NCBI GenBank assembly: GCA_028293745.1
Contig: JAQGOF010000128.1
Coordinates: 1-59,789 of the forward strand
DNA: 59,789 nt
Source: Gammaproteobacteria bacterium
Lineage (GTDB): Bacteria > Pseudomonadota > Gammaproteobacteria > Steroidobacterales > Steroidobacteraceae
Direction of reading: 5' to 3'
Below the pieces are notes generated by a model, which had not been told where the DNA came from, made no database searches, and saw only the letters and a list, made by a program, of their open reading frames with translations. Shown here piece by piece: positions 50,126 to 58,577 of the stretch (the first letter of the stretch is position 1; every line of letters starts with the position of its first letter). Position numbers and translations under genes: made by a program.

Positions 50126-51213
50126 GGGCTGCCGCGGCGACGCGGACCGCTGAGTCTGCCAAAACGCCTCAGGCCGCAGAGGCGCTCGATGCCGCGAAGG
50201 CGGCGAAAGCCCTCAGAGCCTTGGACCCGCTGCAAGCTGATCCCTTGGGGTTCGAATTCTTCGAGGCGATGCGGCGTGTTGAATGCGCGTGGCCCACGCT
50301 GCCACGTCTTGGGACCGCCGCGCGTCCAGCCGACGAGCCCGTACGGCTCGGGCACGCGCCCGCCCTGCATTTCCCTGCTTCGATGCTGGCCGATATCGAG
50401 TCGATCGCGGCGGGTCGCCTCAAGATCCGTGGCTATTTCCTCGGTTTGTTCGGGCCGCAGGGTCCGCTGCCGCTGCATCTCACGGAGTACGCGCACGACC
50501 GGGCAACCAACTCGCGCGATCATACGTTCGCCGCATTCGCCGACATCTTTCATCATCGCATCCTCGAGCTCTTCTATCGCGCCTGGGCGGATGCCCGCCC
50601 GATAGTACAATTCGATCGGCCGGCTGAAGACCGCTTCTCGCGTTATGTCGGAGCATTGATTGGCATCACGGGCCCGCACCTTCGCGATCGCGATGCGTGG
50701 CCGGATCGTGCCCGACTGTTCTTTGCAGGTCTGCTTGCCGGTGCGACACGGACGCGAGCGGCCCTCGAGAGCCTGTTGCAGGAGTACCTGGGACTGGGCG
50801 TCCGGGTACAGGAATGTGTCGGCCAATGGTTACCGGTCGCAGCATCCGAGCGGACTTGTTTGGGCGCTGACGCGCAGACCGCCGTACTCGGACGCACCGC
50901 CATTCTTGGCGAGCGCGTCTGGAATGCACAGCATCGCATCCGGGTGGTCATCGGGCCTGTTACATTGGGCCAGCTGATGCAATTTCTTCCAGGCGGCGCG
51001 ACTCTCGAGCGCCTCCGCGCGATCATGCTGACATACCTGGGATTCGAATACGCCTGGGATGTGCAGTTCCTGACACAGCGCGACCGGCTGCCCGGGGTGC
51101 GATTGGGCCAATTCGGTCATCTCGGTTGGACGACCTGGGTCGACCCGAATCGCTCGGGCGAGCCCGTGGACGATGTGATCATCGACGTTGCGGCTCGAGT
51201 GAACAGCGCCTGA
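50089..51213 (+). CDS. tssG: T6SS baseplate protein TssG
   Basis: 374 aa. After an Ala-rich, variable N-terminus (1-45) it has FEFFEAMRRVE, VRLGHAPALHFPASMLADIE, YFLGLFGPQGPLPLHLTEYA and FYRAWADARP, the usual TssG core. Partner of TssF in the wedge. ATG 50089 lies inside tssF, so translation is coupled. The longer frame from 49951 is not expected. Confidence 0.95.
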   Translation: MASETRAAADTVGAAAATRTAESAKTPQAAEALDAAKAAKALRALDPLQADPLGFEFFEAMRRVECAWPTLPRLGTAARPADEPVRLGHAPALHFPASMLADIESIAAGRLKIRGYFLGLFGPQGPLPLHLTEYAHDRATNSRDHTFAAFADIFHHRILELFYRAWADARPIVQFDRPAEDRFSRYVGALIGITGPHLRDRDAWPDRARLFFAGLLAGATRTRAALESLLQEYLGLGVRVQECVGQWLPVAASERTCLGADAQTAVLGRTAILGERVWNAQHRIRVVIGPVTLGQLMQFLPGGATLERLRAIMLTYLGFEYAWDVQFLTQRDRLPGVRLGQFGHLGWTTWVDPNRSGEPVDDVIIDVAARVNSA

Positions 51214-51233
51214 GGGCGTGCGGAGCGATACAA

Positions 51234-53954
51234 ATGGCTGAAATCCGGCGTGAAGCCTACTTCGGAAAGCTCAATAAGCTGAGCTTCAATGCGATCGACA
51301 GCGCCACCATATTCTGCAAGTTGCGCGGTAATCCCAACGTGGAGCTGGTTCATTGGATCCACCAGATCCTGCAGCTGCAGGATTCCGACCTGCACCGCAT
51401 CTTGCGCCAGTTCGCCTGTGATCCGGGCCGGATCGCCGAAGGAGTCACGGATGCGCTGGAGCGGCTTCCGCGGGGCGCGTATGACGTGGATCTCTCATCC
51501 GATGTCGAGGAGACGGTCGAGCGCGCGTGGGTCTACGCGACCCTGATGTTCGGTGAGGCCCAGGTCCGCACTGGCTATCTGCTCGTGGGAATTTTGCAGA
51601 CGCGGGGCCTGAGGAACACCTTGCTGCGCATTTCGCAGGAGTTCGACAAGATCAAGCTGGATGCGCTCACGGAGAGCTTCGCCAAGATAGTCGGTGGCTC
51701 GCTGGAGGACGGGCAGTCGCCGACTGACAATTTCAAACTGGGCGGCGGTACCGCACCGGGCACTGCGAGCTCCGCGATACCTTCCGCGCAGCTGGGCAAA
51801 CAGGAAGCCCTCAAACAGTTCACGGTGGATCTGACCGAGCAGGCACGCCAGGGAAAACTCGATCCCATCGTGGGTCGCGATGCGGAGATACGCCAGGTGG
51901 TCGATATCCTCATGCGCCGCCGGCAGAACAATCCCATCCTGACCGGCGAGGCCGGTGTGGGTAAAACAGCGGTTGCAGAGGGTTTTGCGTTGCGCATCGT
52001 CGCGGGGGATGTCCCTCCACCTTTGCGTGAGGTGACGCTGCGTACCCTGGACGTCGGCCTGTTGCAGGCCGGTGCCAGTATGAAGGGTGAGTTCGAGAAT
52101 CGATTGCGTCAGGTCATCGAGGAGGTACAGGCTTCCCCCAAGCCGATCATCCTGTTCATCGACGAGGCCCATACACTGGTCGGCGCCGGTGGCGCGGCGG
52201 GCACCGGTGATGCCGCCAACCTTCTCAAGCCGGCATTGGCCCGCGGCAATCTGCGGACCATCGGCGCTACCACCTGGGCTGAATACAAGAAGCACATCGA
52301 AAAAGATCCGGCGCTGACCCGCCGCTTCCAGGTGGTGCAGGTGGACGAGCCGGGTGAGGAAAAGGCGATTCTCATGATGCGCGGAGTCGCCTCCACTATG
52401 GAGCGGCACCACAAGGTGCAAGTGCTCGACGAGGCGCTCGAAGCATCCGTCAAGCTGTCACATCGTTACATCCCCGCACGGCAGTTGCCTGACAAATCCG
52501 TCAGCCTGCTGGATACGGCTTGTGCACGCGTAGCCATCAGTCAACATGCCGTGCCCCCCCAGGTCGATGACAGCCGCAAGCGAATCGTCGCTCTCACTAC
52601 CGAGCTGGACATAATCGAACGGGAAAAGTCCGTTGGCATCGACGTGAGCGAGCGCGAAACCGCCTGCCGGGAGAAACTGCTGCGCGAACAGGCCCACCTC
52701 GAGGGGCTGGAAAAGGCTTGGGCTGCTGAGAAGGAGCTCGTCGAGCCCATCCTCTCGATCCGCGCCCAGCTTCGCGGTCGTGCCGAGAAAGTGGAAGGGA
52801 CCGGAAGTCCCCTGGAGGCGCGGGCTGACCAGGCCGCTGCAACACCCGAGCTGAGCGCCGAGCAGCGCGCGCAACTGCTGGAGAAGCTCAAATCCTCGCA
52901 GGCCCAGTTGATCCAGCTGCAGGGCGAACGACCGCTCATCCTCTCGAATGTCGATTACCAGGCGGTGGCTTCCGTGGTGGCCGACTGGACGGGCATACCC
53001 GTCGGGCGCATGGCGCGCAACGAAATCGACACCGTCATGCGGCTCGCCGATATCCTCAGTCAACGGGTGATCGGACAGCGACACGCTCACGAAATGATCG
53101 CCAAGCGTGTGCAGACCTCACGGGCCGCGTTGGACAATCCGGCCAAGCCCATCGGCGTCTTCATGCTCGCGGGCCCCTCGGGAGTCGGCAAAACCGAGAC
53201 TGCCCTCGCCCTGGCGGAGGCTCTGTATGGGGGCGAGCAGAACGTCGTCACAATCAACATGAGCGAGTTCCAGGAAGCACATACCGTCTCAACTCTGAAG
53301 GGTGCGCCGCCGGGCTACGTCGGCTACGGCGAGGGCGGGGTACTGACCGAGGCGGTACGGCGGAAACCATACAGTGTGGTGTTGCTCGATGAGGTCGAGA
53401 AGGCGCATCCTGATGTCCACGAAATTTTCTTCCAGGTGTTCGACAAGGGGATGATGGAAGATGGGGAGGGGCGGCTGATCGATTTCAAGAACACGCTGAT
53501 ACTCCTCACCACCAACGTCGGCAGCGACCTCATCATGAGTCTGTGCAAGGATCCGGACCTGATGCCGGAAGCCGACGGCATCGCCAAAGCATTGCGCCCC
53601 GAGCTGCTGAAGGTCTTCCCGGCGGCACTCCTGGGCCGCATCGTAACCATCCCGTTTTATCCGCTGTCGGATGACATGCTGCATCAGATCATCCGGTTGC
53701 AGCTCGGACGGATCCAGAAACGCATCGGCCGCAATCACCGGATTCCGTTCACGTACACGGACGATGTCTTGAAGCTCGTCGCCAGTCGCTGCACGGAGCT
53801 CGAGAGCGGTGGCCGGATGATCGATGCCATATTGACCAACACGGTGCTGCCGCGGATCAGCCAGGAGATACTCGCCCGGCTGATGGATGGGCGGTCGCCC
53901 GCGAAAGTCGAGATCGGCGTGGCCGGCGGCGAGTTCACTTACAACTTCGACTGA
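51234..53954 (+). CDS. clpV: T6SS AAA+ disaggregase ClpV (TssH)
   Basis: 906 aa, two AAA+ modules. The N-domain spans about 1-160. The first ATPase has Walker A GEAGVGKTAVAEG and Walker B IILFIDEAHTL. The second has GPSGVGKTETALALAEALYG and VVLLDEVEKAH. A coiled-coil region lies between them. It extracts TssC from contracted sheaths and recycles them. CGGAG precedes ATG 51234. Confidence 0.96.
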   Translation: MAEIRREAYFGKLNKLSFNAIDSATIFCKLRGNPNVELVHWIHQILQLQDSDLHRILRQFACDPGRIAEGVTDALERLPRGAYDVDLSSDVEETVERAWVYATLMFGEAQVRTGYLLVGILQTRGLRNTLLRISQEFDKIKLDALTESFAKIVGGSLEDGQSPTDNFKLGGGTAPGTASSAIPSAQLGKQEALKQFTVDLTEQARQGKLDPIVGRDAEIRQVVDILMRRRQNNPILTGEAGVGKTAVAEGFALRIVAGDVPPPLREVTLRTLDVGLLQAGASMKGEFENRLRQVIEEVQASPKPIILFIDEAHTLVGAGGAAGTGDAANLLKPALARGNLRTIGATTWAEYKKHIEKDPALTRRFQVVQVDEPGEEKAILMMRGVASTMERHHKVQVLDEALEASVKLSHRYIPARQLPDKSVSLLDTACARVAISQHAVPPQVDDSRKRIVALTTELDIIEREKSVGIDVSERETACREKLLREQAHLEGLEKAWAAEKELVEPILSIRAQLRGRAEKVEGTGSPLEARADQAAATPELSAEQRAQLLEKLKSSQAQLIQLQGERPLILSNVDYQAVASVVADWTGIPVGRMARNEIDTVMRLADILSQRVIGQRHAHEMIAKRVQTSRAALDNPAKPIGVFMLAGPSGVGKTETALALAEALYGGEQNVVTINMSEFQEAHTVSTLKGAPPGYVGYGEGGVLTEAVRRKPYSVVLLDEVEKAHPDVHEIFFQVFDKGMMEDGEGRLIDFKNTLILLTTNVGSDLIMSLCKDPDLMPEADGIAKALRPELLKVFPAALLGRIVTIPFYPLSDDMLHQIIRLQLGRIQKRIGRNHRIPFTYTDDVLKLVASRCTELESGGRMIDAILTNTVLPRISQEILARLMDGRSPAKVEIGVAGGEFTYNFD

Positions 53955-53978
53955 GGTTGCAAACGTGACTGAAGCTCC

Positions 53979-54494
53979 ATGACTATCAAGGTGGTCGCGC
54001 ATCCTGCGAAGCTTGCGTGGCGCAATTTCAAGCCGGTCGCGGTGGTGCCCGACTCGGACGAGGATGCGCAGGTGGCACCTGAGGCCACGCTGCCAGGCAG
54101 GGTCGGTATGCAGAAGGTCAAAGGCAAGTTCCGCCTGGCGGATTCCACGGTGACCGTCGCCCCGAAGTCGACTGAGACGCTGGTCGTACGGACAGCCAAC
54201 AAAACTGCGGACCTGCTGGAGCACGAGCAGGGGCACTACGAGCTCATGATTCTGTCAGCTCGCGCGATGGCCGCCGAGCTCGAAAAGCTGGAAGCCGATT
54301 CAGCGGAGGAACTGCAAAGCGCCGTGACGGATGTGCAGTCGACTCATGCCTCACGCGCCGACGCTGTGGATCACGAATATGACAGGCAGACGGATCACAG
54401 CCGGAACGTTGCGCAGCAGCGCCGTTGGCGCAAGCTCATCGATCAGGCGATGGCCAGCGGCAACGCGTCCTCGATCGACGGCAACGATCTGTGA
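53979..54494 (+). CDS. DUF922-like HExxH putative metallopeptidase
   Basis: 171 aa. The stretch LLEHEQGHYEL gives a zinc-peptidase HExxH motif with His82, Glu83 and His86. The downstream YDRQTDHSRNVAQQRRWRKL is the second conserved block of DUF922 proteins. No signal peptide or membrane segment is visible, so it is cytoplasmic or exported by the T6SS. It lies 24 bp after clpV on the same strand and ends block B. It may be a secreted peptidase effector or a processing factor; no immunity gene follows. The DUF922 link is from motif recall. Confidence 0.68.
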   Translation: MTIKVVAHPAKLAWRNFKPVAVVPDSDEDAQVAPEATLPGRVGMQKVKGKFRLADSTVTVAPKSTETLVVRTANKTADLLEHEQGHYELMILSARAMAAELEKLEADSAEELQSAVTDVQSTHASRADAVDHEYDRQTDHSRNVAQQRRWRKLIDQAMASGNASSIDGNDL

Positions 54495-54566
54495 TTCAGA
54501 GGCGCTTGAGCACGAGCTCGTAGTACGCGCGCTGCGCCCGCTGATGGCATCCACGGCAAAGCCTCC

Positions 54567-57500
54567 TCAGTCGTAGCTGGCCCCTTCGACGATCCACTGA
54601 TACATCCGCGCACACGCCGCAGCGCTTGCGACGACGCCCAAATGGGTGGCCGAGTCGTAGTCCGTCGCGCTTGGATCGCCGCTGGCGTGACAGGCGTTAG
54701 TGTACAAGTGGCTCGTCTCAGGTGAGCCAGGCACTACGCAATGCGTGGTGCTGCCACCCGTTCTGAAGCACGCAGCTATGCTCCCATATGTACTGTTTGT
54801 GGCGGTCGCGTACGTCCACGAGGTCGCACCGGCCCCAGTGGCATGACAGCTGGAACATGCGCTCAAGTCCGCATAGACACTGTTGGTCAGGTTCGCGAAT
54901 GAAGTAGTCGCGTCAGTTCTGATATTCAGATTTTTGGGGGACGTAGTCTGCGCACCCAATGTGATGCTGTACGTAAATGTATCTCCATCGGCAGCGGTGC
55001 AGGGCGTCGTCGGGAATGCCAGCGTGCCTACCGTGGAAGGGGAGTTTTGTACAGAGGTCATCAGGTTGCTGGGGGGAATGAGCTTCTGGTTCTGGCTCGC
55101 GTCACAGGTCGTGTATGCGGATTTCGGTACATACGCGAGCGTGTCCGTGCCCGGGATTGTCGCACCGGTTATCACGCCACTGCTGACCTTCGGGCCGGAC
55201 GCCGTAAGAGTGCCACCTTGGGTTCCGGTTGGGGGTGGCGTGATGATCTTCAAATCGAACGCCGAGTTGGCCGGTAGTATGGTGTAGGAATTGGTCAAGG
55301 GGCTCGGATTGCCGCTCCCAGGGGTGGAATCGGCCGGAATCGGGCTATCGCTGGCGGCCTCGCCATGTGTCACTGCAAAGTCGGCGTTAGTGAGGCTGGT
55401 GTAGATACTCAATACTGCTGCTGTAGACCTGTAGAGTGCGTAGTTTGCAGCCGTTGCGGTCACTGTGGAGTCTAGGCCGACCGTGAATGAATAGTCGGGG
55501 CTCGGCACGCCATCTTCGTCGATCAAACGCACGTGGATGGCCCGCGGGCTGAGGGCCGTGCCAGCGAATTGGAAGTAGGCGGCACCCGATTGCAAATCGC
55601 TGACCTGATTGCTGTTCGCCACGCAGGCACTGGCATTCAGCGGCTGCGGATTGTTGGACGAAGTCGTACAGGCCTGGTAGTCGCTCGCGCTTAGATTTTG
55701 CATGAAGGGCCCAGCCGACCCGCCCGCGTCCGCTGCGACCGTCAAGATGTTCAAGCCGTCGCCCGGGCTGGCGCACCCAAGTGTTATGGGATAAGGAATG
55801 TTTGTGATCGGGGTATGGGGTGTCAGGATGCATCCGCTGAAGGATGGCGAACGTTTGTTGACGACAACAGAAGCCTGGTACGCGGAGCTCACCGCGGTTC
55901 CAGACGTGTCGGTGGCATTCAGTGACAGCAGGTATGTGCCGGGTACGCTGGTGTCGAATCCCGGGCTATCGGCAGTGGCACCGACGAGCCCCATCGGTGT
56001 GGGGCACAGGGGACCGGAATATCCTTGCAGCTGCGAGCTTTGCAGGCAGAGCGACCATCCGTACTGGCGTACAAAGAAGCTCTGCTGCGCATCAACGCGT
56101 ACTTGCGCGGGATGGACGGAGGTGTGGCGGGTGGCTGTGAAAGTGCCCGAACTCGCAGTCAGATTGCCGTTGAGGGACGTGACCACCTGGGGTGCTCCCG
56201 GTGCGATCGCCTGCTGCTTGACGGAGTCGTACAGGGAACCGGCAGCTGCAGCACCGACCTTCTCCGCGTGCTTTGCAAGCACCGTCGCCGGGCTGTCACC
56301 GCCGGAGTAGCTGACCCAGAACCTGTCGGTGGTGAGCCGGGCCAACGGCATGCGGTTCTGGTGAAATACCAGCGTGGGGATATCGATGCCGCTGATTGAT
56401 CCCGCTGTCAGGCGATCGGCGAAGCTCTTGTACGACATGAAGCGGTCAGCCGCCTTGGGATCGGCCGCTGATTGGTACAACTGCGTGTGGCAGGAACGGC
56501 ACTCGTGAGCGAAAACGGTGTGATACAGATCATCTGCATTGGCCGCGTTTTCGTCGCTCCAGCTGGTTCCGGAGACCGGCTGGCCGCTGGCGTCGAGCGC
56601 GAGCGCGGTCGGAAAATCCGCGTCGCTGTAACTTGGGTTCTTGAACTTGATATCGCTGTATAACGTCCCCGGCGTGGGTGGGGAACCACTCAGCCCTCCG
56701 TACCACTTCTCGATCAGCGCCTTCGGCGCGGCGTAACGGTCGGCTTTCTTCGGATCGGCAGGCAGGTACGTGGCGTAGGCGTGTTGATTAAAAGCGTAGA
56801 TAGATGCCTTTTGGTCAGCTTCGGTGTAGCCCGCCTTGGGGATAGTCGTTCCGGTGTAGGCCGGATCGTTGTCAGAGAAGAGTAACGCGCCTTCGTCCCA
56901 GGGCATGAACGCGGCGTTCAAATCTCCCGCCACAGAGCCCGATCCACCAGCCAACGTAGCAGCGTTGACGGTACCGCCGTGACAAACGGTGCAGGCTCCC
57001 GGCAGATAGCGCTGGCCCCGATGATCGAAGTTTGCACTGCGCGCCAGGTAGAAGTTTCCATCCCGGTCATCCGGAGCGAAGGCGAAGAACTTGGTGAAGC
57101 GATCGGCCGAGGTGCCGCTGGCCGAATAGGAATTGTGGGACATCACGACCGCAAGGATGGGATTCTGCTTCTGGATAGTGGCTTCCAGCGACGGGTAGTT
57201 GATAACCACTGACGCGGAGTCGCCCACTTGGCGGCCGGCCGAAAGGTTGCTCTGCGTGCATGTGACGAAGTACATGTCGCGCCCGAATCCGAGATCGAAA
57301 TTGTTGGTATACACGGCGTGCGTATCTGCGCCGTAGTTGGTTGCAGAATGATTGAAGCAATTGGCATCCAGCCAGGTGTTCAGCGTCTGCTGCGCATGAG
57401 GAGCGCTGCCGATCGGGTCGATGGCTTTGTAGTAATTGGCGGCGGTATCCGCCGTCTCGGCAAAGTAAGTGGAGCTCTGCAGCCCGGTGTACAGATCGTC

Positions 57501-58574
57501 CGCGGAGACAGTGAGGCTGGGACTGGCTGCAGGGTCGGACGACTTGGCCGGAGTCCCATCGGCTCCCAGCAAGCTCACCACGAGGGTAGCTCCCGCCGCG
57601 CCGCCCGAGCCGGGAGATGCACAGGTCCCGGGACCAGCCGTTATCGTCAGCGAAAGCGACGCGGTGTCAACGTCGGCCGGGACGAGTTGCTGCGCGATTC
57701 GAGCAGCAGCCGCAGTCGAGGGCTCGATTGCCGGCGGTCTATTGGCACCCTGTGGTTGATTGAATCGTACAAACAGGTCTTCATCGTTCAAGACCGGTAC
57801 ATCGAATGAAGCCCTGGGGTTCTTATAGGACGCCACGGCTTTGGCGAGTCCACCGGCCTCGGTAATGCCGAGCCAGCCGGAAGCCTGCAGCCACGAAGTA
57901 TCGAGCCGTAATGCCGGCAGCTGCACCGGCGTGGCGGGTGTGGGGACGCCCCCCGTGCCGCGCTCCGTGTAGTTGATAGTACGAACGACTGATATACACA
58001 CGGGCGCATCGGCATTGAGAGGGAGGGAGCTCGATTGCGGGACTACGGCCACCTGAAAGCTCCGGGGTGTCGGATTCGTAACCGGTGCCGTCAGGAATTG
58101 GTCGGGGTCGCTCGCGGGCTGCACGTTTACCGTGACTTTCGCCGTCGAGCTGTTGTTGTGGGCGTCCACGACCGTCAACACGAGATTGAGCGGTGTCGGC
58201 TGGGCGACGGTCGGCGCGGTAAAACTCACGGTGTTCGCCGTGCGATAGAGCAGATCGACCTGAGGTGTGTCGGTGGGGCTCTGGGTCCACGCAAATGAAG
58301 TCAGGGCAGCGGACCCGAACACAGTATCCTTGCCGGAGAGAAGCACGTCGGCGCCTGAGCGCACAGTGAGCGTTGCGGCGCCGTTGGCCTGTGTCGCCTT
58401 GTGGCCGATCGCAGTGACCACCGCCTGGGGCCCGGAACCCGAGCCCGACCCCGAGCCTTGCGAGCCGATTTTCGAGCTGCACCCGCCGACCAATGACACG
58501 GCAGCAATCAGGGTCAGCAGAATGGAAGGCCCATGATGGGGCAAGCGGGCCACGGGATGCACTCTCTCAGTCAT
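54567..58574 (-). CDS. Large lipoprotein with PKD-like domain and three CxxCH motifs
   Basis: 1335 aa. A lipobox (SLVGGC, Cys32) is followed by a Gly/Ser linker and a PKD-like domain (about 50-150, FAWTQSPTDTPQV). CxxCH haem-binding motifs lie at about residues 527 (CTVCH), 692 (CRSCH) and 1240 (CSSCH). The remainder has Ser/Thr/Pro-rich beta-type sequence. It looks like a surface-anchored multihaem protein. No complete cytochrome family was recognised, and axial Met ligands were not assigned. GGGAG lies before the ATG. It starts 3 nt after the stop of an outer-membrane barrel gene. Confidence 0.75.
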   Translation of the reverse strand: MTERVHPVARLPHHGPSILLTLIAAVSLVGGCSSKIGSQGSGSGSGSGPQAVVTAIGHKATQANGAATLTVRSGADVLLSGKDTVFGSAALTSFAWTQSPTDTPQVDLLYRTANTVSFTAPTVAQPTPLNLVLTVVDAHNNSSTAKVTVNVQPASDPDQFLTAPVTNPTPRSFQVAVVPQSSSLPLNADAPVCISVVRTINYTERGTGGVPTPATPVQLPALRLDTSWLQASGWLGITEAGGLAKAVASYKNPRASFDVPVLNDEDLFVRFNQPQGANRPPAIEPSTAAAARIAQQLVPADVDTASLSLTITAGPGTCASPGSGGAAGATLVVSLLGADGTPAKSSDPAASPSLTVSADDLYTGLQSSTYFAETADTAANYYKAIDPIGSAPHAQQTLNTWLDANCFNHSATNYGADTHAVYTNNFDLGFGRDMYFVTCTQSNLSAGRQVGDSASVVINYPSLEATIQKQNPILAVVMSHNSYSASGTSADRFTKFFAFAPDDRDGNFYLARSANFDHRGQRYLPGACTVCHGGTVNAATLAGGSGSVAGDLNAAFMPWDEGALLFSDNDPAYTGTTIPKAGYTEADQKASIYAFNQHAYATYLPADPKKADRYAAPKALIEKWYGGLSGSPPTPGTLYSDIKFKNPSYSDADFPTALALDASGQPVSGTSWSDENAANADDLYHTVFAHECRSCHTQLYQSAADPKAADRFMSYKSFADRLTAGSISGIDIPTLVFHQNRMPLARLTTDRFWVSYSGGDSPATVLAKHAEKVGAAAAGSLYDSVKQQAIAPGAPQVVTSLNGNLTASSGTFTATRHTSVHPAQVRVDAQQSFFVRQYGWSLCLQSSQLQGYSGPLCPTPMGLVGATADSPGFDTSVPGTYLLSLNATDTSGTAVSSAYQASVVVNKRSPSFSGCILTPHTPITNIPYPITLGCASPGDGLNILTVAADAGGSAGPFMQNLSASDYQACTTSSNNPQPLNASACVANSNQVSDLQSGAAYFQFAGTALSPRAIHVRLIDEDGVPSPDYSFTVGLDSTVTATAANYALYRSTAAVLSIYTSLTNADFAVTHGEAASDSPIPADSTPGSGNPSPLTNSYTILPANSAFDLKIITPPPTGTQGGTLTASGPKVSSGVITGATIPGTDTLAYVPKSAYTTCDASQNQKLIPPSNLMTSVQNSPSTVGTLAFPTTPCTAADGDTFTYSITLGAQTTSPKNLNIRTDATTSFANLTNSVYADLSACSSCHATGAGATSWTYATATNSTYGSIAACFRTGGSTTHCVVPGSPETSHLYTNACHASGDPSATDYDSATHLGVVASAAACARMYQWIVEGASYD

Positions 58575-58577
58575 ACG

